From Yponomeuta sedellus (taxonomy: Eukaryota; Arthropoda; Insecta; Lepidoptera; Yponomeutidae): DNA of 64,000 nucleotides. Location of the stretch: positions 12,622,037 through 12,686,036 of the forward strand of contig OW203726.1 in NCBI GenBank assembly GCA_934045075.1, read 5' to 3'. The number at the start of each line of letters is the position of its first letter. Positions within the stretch are counted from its first letter, which is position 1. Below are positions 37,901-47,630 of the stretch, one piece after another. The notes beneath the pieces were generated by a model. It was not told the DNA's origin, ran no database searches, and was given only the letters and a program-made list of their open reading frames with translations. Position numbers and translations under genes: made by a program.

Positions 37901-40900
37901 CATAGATTACCATATCATCTAACCGTAAAAAAATGTTAGAACATTAACACTTTCTTTTTTATCACCAATTTCATTGGTGCCACGCAATTTTTAGTTCCGG
38001 GAAATTCACCCAAAGACATCATTAGAATCTATGCGGTAACAATAGATTTTTTACTCGGGCGTATTTTATTTTCTTATTATTTCGTAAAAACTGCGTGATG
38101 GCCGAAAACTGAAGGTGGCCGGCAAACCGACTAAGTTACCCTACTTATGTGTTGGGAATGGAATATGTAATATCAAATCAACTTTTAAACTTGATTTCAA
38201 GCTCCCATTTTAAGTTCGAAATAAAAAAATACTTATGTGTTGTGAATGGAATATGTAATATCAAATCAACTTTGAAACTTAATTTCAAGCTCCCATTTTA
38301 AGTTCGAAATAAAAAAACGGAACGTATTTTTGTTTAGCTCTAAGGATTCGTTCTTTTTATAAGTGTTTAAAAACCTAGTTAGAGGCTAAAAATTTCACCC
38401 ATGCCGGGATTCGAACCCGAGACCTTTTGCATGGTAGGCAGTTGCGCTACCGCTACGCCACAGAGGTCGTCAAGATGTTTTCGGAGGTCAAATAGTAAGT
38501 TATAATTTTATAGTTTCATATTTAAAGAGACGTTTTTAAATTAGTTTATTTCGTTATACTAAAACTAGTTCTTTTACTAGAATGAATTATAACTTTTGAT
38601 GCCTGATAGTGTTATCGACCTTGGCTTACAATTCAATCTAGTAGCAAGTAAAGAGTAATTGGCACTTAATAGTTTAAATATTTCTATGCATTAGCATATG
38701 CGTCTGCCTACCATGCAAGAGGTCCCGGGTTCGAATCCCGGCTGGAAACAAAAAAAAAAAAAAAAAGTCCAGGTCTTGGATGTTTACATGTTTGTGATGT
38801 CGTTGTTTCTGGTTCCCACGACACAGGGTATCCTAGTGTGGGGCCAGAAGCAATGTATGTGCCTGTATGTAAATGTTATGTTATGTTATGTTATGTTATG
38901 TTATGTTATTAGCATAATAAAATAATGGTAATGATTTTAAATGTTGTTTTGTAGATGTCACTTATCACAAACTACTTTGACCTAATAAATAACAAAAATG
39001 TATCATGTTGGTGGTGGTCCTAAAATACAGGGTTGTGCCCTCAGATCATAGAGGTTGTGCTCAAATTTGAATTTTCTCATTGGCATATAATAGTGTTACC
39101 ATATAGGTACTACCTATGAGTATTTTCGATTTGTACCCAACTGTACAGAATGATAACGTGAATGATACGTGTAAAGGTCGACATGCAGTCTGGATTTAAT
39201 GACTATAATGTGCTGTGGATTATACCTATATACCTACGTACATTGCTTGTTGCAGGTTATTAATGAGTATAATGTTGGTGACTTAAAACAATAATTTGAA
39301 TAATCAATTCGTTTTATTTAATAAATGTACAGACTACATTTTTTATTGTTTATTTTTAGTAAAAAATATTTATTTCAAATTTAAATCAACCAATTTAAAT
39401 AAATCTTCCAGAAATTTCGTGTAAAAATATGTGGCATTTCTAAAGTAACAGTAGCTTAATAATTATTTTTAAAATTCACCGTCTAGATTCATGGAGTATG
39501 GTCTAAAACACCATTTTGCTAAAACAGGTTAAAAACAATGCTACGTTATTTTTATTATTCCACCTTAATCTCGAGATGATGCACAATCTGCATTTCTTTT
39601 TGTAATTCTCGATTATTGACATCTAGGGAATGGTGGGGACCATTCCTTGGGGGGCATCAAGAACTGTTACATGCTATGCATTGCTTTTTACTTTAATTCT
39701 TCTACCGAGGGCTGGAGTATCCTCAACCAGAGTTGTCATTATCTATGCTCTCTCGGAGTATAGCGTGAGTCACCTAGAAAATACAGATTTAATTCAGAAG
39801 TATTACAATAAAAGCATAGGCTGTTAAAATATATAAATTGCAATAGATTTAGCTAATTGTTTACCCAGTGAGGCCTCGCTTTTTACAGAGCTCAGCACAT
39901 TGATGAGATGGTGCCTTATAGGGTTTTTGTTAAACACATGGCTGTCATGGGAGACATCTCTCAGTGAAGTAGCAATCCTTGAAATATTTCAGTCGGCATC
40001 AGAAGTCTGGAAAAGATTTATGGATGATAAGATAACTACCAATTATTTATTACGCAAAATGTGTTTACCAATACAACATCAAGGACTCATAATTAAAATA
40101 AAAAAAATTGTAGAACAATCTAAGAATGTTATTACTTTAATATCAATAGGAAACTAGTATTTCTACTAGTTTCATTTTGATTGCAAGATGTCATTTTAAG
40201 ATGAATTAAATGAAACGTGAATGAATGAATTAGATGAAACGTGATTTGGTACATTAAGATGAATTAATGTACCAAATCACGTTTGGTGAGGCAAGGTTCT
40301 TCGTTACTATGAGTACTAACCTTATGTTTTTTTTTTAAATATCCCTTCTGTTTCTTTCATAAAAGGTTTCAAATTCTTGGCCAAGGTTTTTGATTTCGTC
40401 CTTAGGTAGACGAATATTGGTCTGGGATTTGTGATCCCATCTCCAGAGAAGTGTCCAAATAAAGAAACAACCGTTGCAGATTTTGTGGTTTTCTCAGATC
40501 CCCTTTATGTAATCGTGCAAAATCAATGTAGAGCTAACCGTGCCATATTGTCCCAATCACATTTCCGCACATATCTCAATATAGCGATCATTACCTCTGA
40601 TGGAGCACCTGAGTATGTTGGTGTCAGGAGCTTTCAAATAGCTGATTGAGCTTCAAACTGGAATAAATTTTCGTGATTTTTTTAAGCAGGGAACGTTATA
40701 TGATACACAATGTGAAATTTGTTACAACGTATTTCAAGCATTTTGTACTGCCTATACAATTGATTAATCATACATAAGTGTGATAAATTTAAGCCAATGT
40801 CTCGGTTAGAAATATTTAAAATACATTTTTGCGGTTACCTTTGTTTATCTATAGAAGAAGAAAGCTTCACCGGTGGTCAACAATATAACATATTTTATCA

Positions 40901-43900
40901 ACAAGACGTAGACTTGAAAACTAGAAAAGGCCTAGACTTTAAAAAAATGAAGCAGAACGATTTATTTGTAAGAAATATTTGGCAGCGTTTGGCTAATTAA
41001 GCTGAACAAAATAATAATTTGACTTTTCGACTGACAAACATTGGTGTTCCATCCCTAATAGGTAACCCATGGCAACATCACTTGTGACTTGTGCGTATTT
41101 TGCTTCTGAATACGAATTAAACGTCACGCACAAGTGAGTGTGATGTGAATGGTGATGTGAGCTCACGATCGAATTAACCCTTTCATGGGTACACGAACTT
41201 CTTGCTAATGCCAATATGGTAAATTAGCTGGTGCCCGCGACTTCGTCTGCGCAGGATTAGTTCAGACCGCGTTGGCGGGATATCAAGTAGCCTTTGTCTC
41301 AATTCAGAGCTTCGTCTATCTGTACATAATTCATGTAATTCCAATCAGCCATTATTGTCTAATTGAGTACTAACAATCATCTAAACTACTTGAAAAACAT
41401 TGACATATGCAATATTATATAGAAATAGACAGAATATTCTTTATCCCATGTTCACCAAGAATTACATAAGAGACTTAAATAATAACATAGTACACTACAA
41501 TTGGCGGCCTTATTATAGTAGGATTATCAATGCTTAATATTAATAATATTTTCACCTTTACCCTGGGGTCTTTGGGTCAATATCCCCAAATGATAACTTG
41601 CATAAGCTGAAAATGCAAAATTAGATAAATCGACTTCAAAAAAAGACTAACGAAGAAGGAGGAATAGTGGAAGTCATTAAAATTTTTCGATTGAATTTGC
41701 ATAAATCCTAGAATTTGCGAGCGGTGCTGAGAGCGAAAATCAAAGCACTCTAACTACCTGTTAATTGACAAATAGTTTTGAAAAAAAGATCATTTTTTAA
41801 TCAAAACTGTTATTATACGGATTTTACTCGTTTATTACAATTTTCCGACATTTTGCCACTTTTCCAGGTGCCGTGGTCTCGGATGACTGAGGTGACAGGC
41901 TCTTTTTGAAAGCATTAACTGTCAGTTTACTACCCTCGGCAAAAAATATTTTAGTAATTATTTTGCTGTTGTACGCGAAAGGGTTATTTGACAGATGTAA
42001 TAGAGTCGAGATTCGAACTTTCTTTGTTTTAAACGTAACTTCATAGAAATAAGGGTCAATATCCCACCTGCACAACTAGTTCACTTCACCGCCGTAGCGC
42101 TGGGGTAGCTTAAATTACTGAATACGAATTCGATCGAACCCACGAGCGAACGGCGTTAGTGAATAGCACTGCTGAAAATTGTAAAAATGTAATAAACGAG
42201 CATAAATCCGTTTAAAAACAGTTTTAATTGTACTAAATTATAACTTGAACTTCGTATAGGAAATGTAATAATCTGATATATGACCCGTTGCATTGGTTTC
42301 CGCTATTGATTAGGCCCCTTTGTACGTATTCAGGCGCTTGGGGGTGCTAACTAGCGCCACTAATCGAATAAAAATCATTACTGTTTTTATGTTACGCTCT
42401 TTTCAAAAAGTAAATATCATAAATGGCCTAACCTAACCTAACCTAACCTAACCTAACCTAACCACTACGACAACTATTTTTAGTTCAGCCGTTTAAAACT
42501 GCCGTTTTGTTGATCCTACATTCTAGACTGTAGGTACTATAAATAGTTGTCATAGTAGTTAAGATTTATTATGTTTTTTACTTACTTTTTGAAATGAAAA
42601 AAAGTACTTTTCGAGAAAAGCGCATTATACAACTAGTTATGGTTTTTACTCCATTGGTGGGGCTAGTTAACACGCCCAAGCGCTTTTAGGGCTTTTTATT
42701 ACCTTTCCGATAAGAATCAATAATAAACTTCATTCTTGAAACTGAGGTGTCTCGGGTTTTTCAGGTGTACAAATAAGTGAATTTAAGTTTGCAGCAGCTG
42801 CATCATATTCATATCTAATCCATTTCCTGGTTCCTTAGTGCGGTTGGCCCCTTTTTAGAGTTCCGTAGTTTTAAAGAGTACTATAAGAAGCTTATATGGT
42901 ATGGCCATGTCCGTCCGTCTGTGCGACTGTCGATCGGTTCGTTCGTCAGTCTGTCCGTCCGTCGGTCTGTCTATCTGTGTGTCTGTCCGCAGCTTAGCAC
43001 AGAGATGATAAATATTAGAAAGCTGAAACTTAGCACAGATACATACATGGTTGTAATATTTTTTCTGGTTGTGCAATAAAGTGTTCTCTATCTATCTATC
43101 TATACTCTTGATATTAACTCTTGCGATGAAACGGTAGGATGAATCTTTAAAATTATTTTTAATGCTACGTCTTCTCACTTAAATTAATGATTCAATTCTT
43201 TTTCTAGTCTAGACCATAATATCATTGGATTAGTCGATTAAGAATATTTTTCCATTTATGCATCCGTTTGCAAAATACGAGTATTAAGCTTTGAATAGCA
43301 AATTTTTTTAAGTCCCTAATAAGAGATATTTGTTTTTCTGAAAACGTTACTTTTTGTATTAAAAAGACCGCACATATAACTTTGTCGTTTGATTTGTTTA
43401 TTATTATATATTTTCACCCTTAAGATACTTCCGATGTCTCCTCTACCCTTTTTTCAGTCACCTAGAAGTAGTAGAGGTTTTTATGTTTTTAAATTATCCC
43501 CATTTCGAGAACTGTAAAAGTTTCATTTATGAAATTTAGGATTTCAGGTAGACCTAGACTTGCTAAATTTTTACTTTGTAGGTCCAATAGATTTTGAGTT
43601 ATAACAGGGTGAAATCTTAAAGTAAAAATACGTACATATATAGATAATGATACTCCCAGTTGGTGGATCGCCTTTTTTAACTCAATACGTATCTTGATGG
43701 TTCAAGCGTGTACGAAACATCTAATAAAGAGACTACCAAGTAAATATATATTTCCCAGCTACGAAACCGGCAACGGCATCAAGCGCGAAGAGACCTCGTA
43801 CGACAAGATTCTACCAAAGGCTGCCGGCAGATCAGCGGGTAGTGGCGAGGATGGTAGCGACTCCGACAGTGAAGAAATCCATGTCCAGCAGGGCTCCTAC

Positions 43901-44677
43901 TCCTATACTGCCCCCGATGGCACCGTTATTAGCGTAAGGTAAGCTCTTAGGACATTCTGATGCAAAGTTTCGGCACGTTGCAGTTACGTGGTCACACGTA
44001 GAATAAAGTGGTAATTAAGTCAATGATGAATGCGTCTTGAGTTATAATAATCTGATGAAAATTGTTTGTAAAATGGTTATTATATTTTATCACAATTTTT
44101 TTCACACAGATACGTAGCTGACGAAAACGGCTTTCAACCCATCGGTGACCATATCCCGAAGGTTCCATCAATCGCTCAAAGTGTAGCTTCAAGTGGCTCT
44201 GGGGAAAAATCTGGCCGTGCTTTGAACACAGACAATGCGTCTTCTGCTTCTGTGCCGGCTGCCCTTGCCAGATCAGCTGATACTAGCAGTGCCCCTGCTG
44301 CACCTGGTGCATCTAGCAGTGTCCCTGCTTCACCCGATACATCTAGCAGTACCCCAGATGCAACCAGCAGTGCCTCAGAGGCTATCACTAGTGAAGCCGC
44401 CGCTGCTGCTCCTAGCAACGAAAGTTCTGAAGCGTCGACTACTGAAGCAGCCAAGGAATCGTCAACCATAGAAGCCAGTGAACCCACGACCCTAGCTGAA
44501 GGCTCGTCAACAACCGGAGCAGAAAGTGAAACTACTACCGAAGCTGCTGAAAAACCAGCGCTTTCTACTCCGGCAGCGGAGTCCAGTGAGGTAACCACGG
44601 CTGCAGCTGAGAGTAAAACAACAGTTGCTAAAAATGAGCCCTCTAGCGAAACTTCTGGGGATACTGCTTCACAGTAG
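28915..44677 (+). CDS. RR-1 cuticular protein with Ser/Ala/Thr-rich tail (gene C), 3 exons
   Basis: Predicted 305-residue secreted cuticle protein. Exons are 28915-29084, 43759-43938 and 44110-44677. Donors are TTCAG|GTAAGC and GTAAG|GTAAGC, the acceptors are CCCAG and CACAG, and the phases close the frame to TAG. The Met at 28915 is preferred over an in-frame Met at 28897 because it gives a clean signal peptide (MFFYKVLGLCWAVASVSA). The R&R region spans about 52-135: [24 protein letters not shown], then YVADENGFQPIGDHIP, an RR-1 form. Two oddities stand out. An acidic insert (SGEDGSDSDSEE, residues 85-96) sits inside the R&R region. A tail of about 165 residues, mostly Ser, Ala, Thr, Glu and Pro, replaces the usual short end; it could be O-glycosylated, which is an inference. 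Exon 1 and exon 2 are 14.7 kb apart; the pairing rests on phase and on completion of the domain. Confidence 0.85.
29227..29345 (+). mobile_element. tRNA-derived SINE, 5'-truncated
   Basis: It retains the anticodon arm (CTGGCATGCATAGCCAG), the T arm (GCGGGTTCGAATCCCG) and the family tail ending GGGTTAGTGCATTAAAAATA. The D arm is missing. Confidence 0.7.
30295..30355. repeat. 12-bp minisatellite
   Basis: About five copies of a GGTCACTTCGTC-like unit in tandem (GATCACTTCGAT, GGTCACTTCGTC, GGTCACTTCGTC, GGTCACCTCGTC, GTTCACC). Confidence 0.85.
31251..31561. mobile_element. MITE with CAGAGTGCTTAGTGCGAGTTT termini, copy 2 (inverted)
   Basis: The ends are CAGAGTGCTTAGTGCGAG and CTCGCACTAAGCACTCTG. 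The interior matches copy 1 at 24635-24958 reversed, including GCGCCACCTAGCGACA on the opposite strand. Confidence 0.8.
32140..32345 (+). mobile_element. tRNA-SINE body fragment
   Basis: It shares the order of blocks AACACTCGCTAA, AACATCGTAAAGAAAC, GGTGGGCACGCGTGGTGA and GCTCTACAGTGGGATG with the copies at 4660-5000 and 59105-59280. The head is absent. Confidence 0.55.
32642..33440 (-). mobile_element. 5S-type SINE interrupted by a LINE fragment
   Basis: The SINE is in minus orientation: its tail is at 32642-32802 and its 5S-like head is at 33340-33400 (on the minus strand GGATGGGTGACCG and TTAAGCAACAACAGGCGC). It is split by an insertion at 32803-33224. The break is flanked by CCTCCGACAT (32793) and CCTCTGACAT (33225), a 10-bp target-site duplication with one difference. 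Confidence 0.75.
32803..33224 (+). pseudogene. non-LTR retrotransposon fragment (RNase H / zinc knuckle end)
   Basis: Plus-strand translation from 32822 gives HHAELWKTETKCKQARE, then SKRLTCSDLRKAMALMTSH, a stop, and TLNKHLHAMGLTDIPLCRLC with KEDE after it. The pattern L-x-x-L-x-T-G-H-x-x-L-N-x-H-L ... P-x-C-R-x-C-x-x-E-x-E is the end of the RNase H-like domain and the following zinc-knuckle segment of R1/Jockey/I-type LINEs. The G-H-W or G-H-x step is altered to S-H-stop, and later frame changes show that it is dead and 5'-truncated. Confidence 0.7.
33965..34075 (+). mobile_element. tRNA-derived SINE fragment
   Basis: It carries GGCGCTGGCACGGTTAGCCAG, a deleted T arm, and the tail TGGAATTTTAAGCCTCTAAA through GTCCTTAGCACAGGTTAGTG. 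It lies 75 bases from an inverted copy at 34151. Confidence 0.65.
34151..34310 (-). mobile_element. tRNA-derived SINE
   Basis: The minus strand has CCATTAGCTCAGTTGGAAAG, CTGGCACGGGTAGCCAG and CACGGGTTCGAATCCCG, so the D, anticodon and T arms are all visible. The family tail ends at 34151. Confidence 0.75.
34324..34580. other. cluster of 13 ACGTC/GACGT motifs
   Basis: GACGTC or its half-forms occur at about 34324, 34334, 34357, 34366, 34379, 34401, 34425, 34438, 34462, 34473, 34499, 34521 and 34575. One of them is a full TGACGTCA. The cluster starts directly after the SINE at 34151-34310. It may be a repeat with internal palindromes or a bZIP (CREB/ATF-type) binding cluster; I cannot tell which. 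Confidence 0.75.
34853..34990. mobile_element. 138-bp MITE with perfect 20-bp TIRs
   Basis: The left end CCCCCTTATTCATAATAGTC (34853-34872) is the exact reverse complement of 34971-34990. The element is flanked by TAA on both sides, a three-base duplication of the PIF/Harbinger type. Confidence 0.85.
35351..38143. mobile_element. 2.8-kb TIR element with dense internal motifs
   Basis: The left end TAGGGTAGTTTAGCCGGTTT and the reverse complement of the right end, TAGGGTAACTTAGTCGGTTT, match with three differences. Both then run into CGGCCA-rich sequence. TA at both outer edges may be the duplicated target site. Subterminal DNA has more than a dozen CGGCC(A) motifs, mainly 35371-36270 and again at 38098-38121. 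The middle (36740-37835) has about 15 copies of CCACGGCAATGAAA variants. No transposase-like reading frame is visible, so it is probably non-autonomous. Confidence 0.6.
38143..38318. repeat. 88-bp tandem duplication
   Basis: ACTTATGTGTTG(G/T)GAATGG at 38143 recurs at 38231, followed by the same CAAGCTCCCATTTTAAGTTC. The two copies differ at only a few bases. The pair abuts the right end of the 2.8-kb element. Confidence 0.85.
38368..38470 (-). mobile_element. SINE with tRNA-Gly-like head
   Basis: The minus strand has GTGGCGTAGCGGTAGCGCAA, CTGCCTACCATGCA and TCGGGTTCGAATCCCG. It is joined to the same TAGCCTCTAA tail as the other tRNA-derived SINEs. The anticodon stem has only about three good pairs, so a working tRNA is unlikely. 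Confidence 0.6.
38690..38935 (+). mobile_element. tRNA-Gly-like SINE with poly-A tract and (TTATG)n tail
   Basis: The head GTCTGCCTACCATGCAAGAG and CCGGGTTCGAATCCCGG is followed by a run of about 17 A (from 38750). The body has CACGACACAGGGTATCC, and the pentamer tract lies at 38874-38909. The long A run inside the element suggests two joined pieces. Confidence 0.55.
40150..40173. repeat. perfect 10-bp hairpin, 4-nt loop
   Basis: GAAACTAGTA (40150-40159) and TACTAGTTTC (40164-40173) flank TTTC. Confidence 0.85.
40237..40284. repeat. perfect 21-bp hairpin, 6-nt loop
   Basis: Arms 40237-40257 and 40264-40284 are exact reverse complements around GATGAA. The stem core is CGTGATTTGGTACATTAA. Confidence 0.92.
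41803..42228. mobile_element. MITE-like element with ~45-bp TIRs
   Basis: The left end AAAACTGTTATTATACGG ... CGTTTATTACAATTTTC mirrors the right end GAAAATTGTAAAAATGTAAT ... CCGTTTAAAAACAGTTTT with mismatches. An isolated end of the same family (AACGTTTATTACATTTTTAC) lies at about 30215-30240. Confidence 0.65.
42427..42461. repeat. (CCTAA)7 telomere-type tract
   Basis: Seven perfect CCTAA units; the other strand reads (TTAGG)7, the ancestral insect telomere repeat. It is embedded in ordinary intronic DNA, so it is interstitial. Confidence 0.95.
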
Positions 44678-44905
44678 CCGCTGAAGCAACGACGATAGTG
44701 CCATCTACCACCAGTGCTTAGATAGATAAAGAGCTTTAAATATACTCCATGAATATGTTCCATAATTATACTCGTGTAAATAGAAGAACTATAACTGCAA
44801 GCCGTGCATCGATAGCACACTAAGATAAACGTGAAAAAAAGTTGTGATATAGGTACCTATGGTAGAATTTTTGTCGTAATTATTTTTTATAATAAATTGT
44901 ATGTT

Positions 44906-44911
44906 AATAAA
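44906..44911 (+). terminator. poly(A) signal of gene C
   Basis: AATAAA at 44891 and again at 44906, about 215-230 bases after the stop codon of gene C. Confidence 0.55.
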
Positions 44912-46227
44912 AATATATTGAAAATATTTTGTTACGTAATCCAGTAGCTGCTGAAAATGTTTGATTTTTTTCACCTTATAAGTTTATAAACCATCAACGG
45001 ACCTCTACCAGGTGAGCAGTGATCATGAAGTAATAATGTTTCTTCTGAATATTGTAACCATATTGTAGATTCAGAAACTAAAAATAAAATTTCAACCATT
45101 AAAAAGTGTTAAAAAAGGTCTTAGTTTGGTCCAGACTGCTAATTACGACTTGTAGATTATAAATTTACAACTATTTTCACTATTATAAATTTATACAAAT
45201 TACGACTGCCATTTTGGTTTTTTCAACTAAATCTGACACATTGCTTAGCAGCTGGTAATAGACACAAAGATGTTATGGAAAATTTTGAATAGTAAATTGT
45301 GTGTTGGTTTGTATAGTCTGATATTCCGGACTCGTGGTCACACTTTTTATATCGTACGGGCATACGATACGATACGATACGTTTCTGCTGTAGCACTTTT
45401 TTTTCTTTATTGTACATGCACGCACTGGAAATCGAACCAGGGTCTTCCGCTTCCGAGTCATATTGTTCTAACCACTAGGCTGCCACCGATAGTAGAATAA
45501 TTATTAGCAATAAAATAATATATACATAAACTCGCGCCTGTACCGCCGAGAGGCAGTAGAGACTAGAGAATTGAACATTCATCAGTTAGTCTATAGACGT
45601 TCTTCTGTTAAGGGTAATTCTTAATCTAAAAAACTGGGAAGGATACAGTAATTAAGTGTAAATCATCAATGGTTTGGCATAATCCCCATAGTCATGCAGA
45701 GTAGTGTCGCCAATATGAACTGCTTTTACCGTGAGGAAAACTTGGAAGTCGGGAAATAAATATCTAGTAAGGTCACCAATTGTAACATTAAAATGTATGG
45801 AATATTATTTTATTTGCAACTTTGGAGTCTTCCACATTGTAAAAACTGTTCGCATTGACGAGGGCACACTTCCATATTAAGATCCTGTAATTAACACGGA
45901 ACCCCTATAGTTTCGCTATGTAAGTCTTTCCGTGGCTGAACGCAGATATGAGTGGGATAAACGCCCCACCAGGGCACACCGTACAAGCTTTTTTTCTGAG
46001 AGAGTATGGGCCTCATAACCACCTGCCCACTGCGGATTGGCTGATTTCAAGCGCGGAACTGATAACTGAACACCTCAGGCACTCAGGTTCCCTCATGATA
46101 TTTTCCTTCACAGTTAACGACTCGTATTTCTAGCACACCTTCACAATTGTCATGTAGCTACAATAAATCTTTTGGTATGGCAACAAATGCGGTGCACGTT
46201 GAGTGGAATGTAACTCTAACTACTTAC

Positions 46228-46248
46228 TGCGCATGCGCATGCGCGTGT
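46228..46248. promoter_or_regulatory. alternating purine-pyrimidine tract with TGCGCATGCGCA
   Basis: Twenty-one bases alternate between pyrimidine and purine (TGCGCATGCGCATGCGCGTG plus one base). The block contains overlapping NRF-1/Ewg-type palindromes (GCGCATGCGC). It stands out in AT-rich surroundings. Confidence 0.6.
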
Positions 46249-47114
46249 CTCAGCGCAGTCAGTTAGATGCAAATTGAATTATGAGATTGTGAGAAATGTC
46301 AAGATCAGTCGTCTCCTACACGGAGTCGTCGTGAAGAAGCATTTAAGCCCCTCTCATTTTCATTGTGAAACCTACGACACTATTACGAGCTAAATATGGA
46401 TAATGACACCTTCGTTGGTGCTTAATTGTTGTTTGATGTTCTGCATATGTAAAGTCGTGGGTTTTGGCAAGATCTTTGTCTGTTTGTGGTATGCATTCAA
46501 ATTGATTGGTTGATTGGTGATTTCATGTTGTTCTAAATTTATTATATGAGATTGTATTTATCTATATATTGTACATAAATCTCTTCTCACAGTGTTTGTC
46601 ATCGAACTCCTCAGAAACGGCTTCACTCATTTTTGTAATATTTTGAAATACATGTTATGTACAAATCTTTCCAAATTCATTAATATTGCTTTGTTTGTTT
46701 CGCCGATTCTATTCACCTATTGTTAATTTGTCGTTTCACTTACAATTCCAAGTTACTCATAATTTTTAAACAAAACTTTCGTGAGCACAACTCATTACTA
46801 CCATAATTTCGGAATCACTAAATTCTCGTCAATCTGTAACGGTGCAAACCTCTTTACACCATTTTTTTATATTTCTTTAGTTCTATCATTTTCAAAATTT
46901 AATATACGTCACCCATTTTTGAGATTTCTTTGACTTTTTGGTGGTTATATACTCTTTGGGCATAACGACTTTATATTTCAACTGGACCCGACTACATAAT
47001 TCTTCCTTTACTTGTTTATTATATTTTTATCAAGTTTTCTGTTTATAATATAAATAAAACACACAGTTGAAGTCGTTCCAGTTTTTTATTATTTAAAAAT
47101 ATTACATTAAGGCA

Positions 47115-47325
47115 CTTGGTGCCGGCTGTCATGTAATAACAGTCGTTAAGCCGTGTCAGAGGTGTTATGGGCGGCTTGATACCTTCTGACAGTAAGGCCC
47201 GCCACTGTCTTAAAATCTTCCACCAACCCGGACTTGGTCACCTTGATGTAGTACGAGCTAAATTTCTTGCGATGGAGGAAGAGACCCGTGCCGCAGCAGT
47301 GGGGACATACAAAGGGTTGACATTG
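47115..47325 (+). mobile_element. 5S-type SINE, 5'-truncated
   Basis: It begins at TTGGTGCCGGCTGTCATGTA and runs through CCACCAACCCGGACTTGG to GGGGACATACAAAGGGTTGA. The 5S-like head is missing. Confidence 0.7.
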
Positions 47326-47464
47326 ATCGAAGCTCTACTATTGACTACCATAATTAAATATAAACATTTTCAAAATTAAATACCTACTTCGTGGAAAATA
47401 TAACTCGGCACGGTTCAACCTATTCTGTGCGGTTCGGCCCATCTAGTGGCTACGTACTAACATT

Positions 47465-47630
47465 TTTGCAAATCTGCCCCCTATTATGTAACTGTCGACT
47501 GTGTTGAGTTGTCCATTTTAGAGTTTCTATGTTTGCGAAGTATCAATATATGTATTCATTTGACAGCTGGAGTGGCTTGTGAAAATCAACCTCGTGGGAA
47601 TTTACATAATAGAGGGGAAGTGCGGTGAGT
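47465..47630. mobile_element. possible small MITE
   Basis: CTGCCCCCTATTATGTAA near 47466 faces TTACATAATAGAGGGGAAG near 47600. The ends are inverted with one gap and surround about 115 bases of non-coding DNA. Confidence 0.4.

Larger units (their letters stand above)
39600..41000 (+). other. unidentified coding-like segments
   Basis: Several short plus-strand open stretches have protein-like composition: 39900-40157 (with EIFQSASEVWKRFMDDK), 40431-40649 (with DFVVFSDPLYVIVQNQCRAN) and 40797-41000. They are in different frames, interrupted by stops and by a hairpin at 40237-40284. I do not recognise the family. A decayed transposon or processed pseudogene is the simplest reading. Confidence 0.2.
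29085..43758 (+). other. intron 1 of gene C (14.7 kb, repeat-rich)
   Basis: A large intron with many transposon copies, listed separately. It includes SINEs, a nested LINE fragment, MITEs, a 2.8-kb motif-rich element and a telomere-type tract. A coding-like segment near 39600-41000 is described separately. A CTAGCTGACCCATCGG block at 29935 and its relative TTAGCTGGTGCCCGCGACTT at 41224 are dispersed repeat ends of a kind common in Lepidoptera. Confidence 0.6.

Noticed and set aside
44176..44820. 214-codon minus-strand frame opposite the gene C tail
   Set aside because: It is the antisense of Ser/Ala/Thr-rich codons, which rarely give stops. It lacks any domain, and the plus strand has the spliced RR-1 frame.
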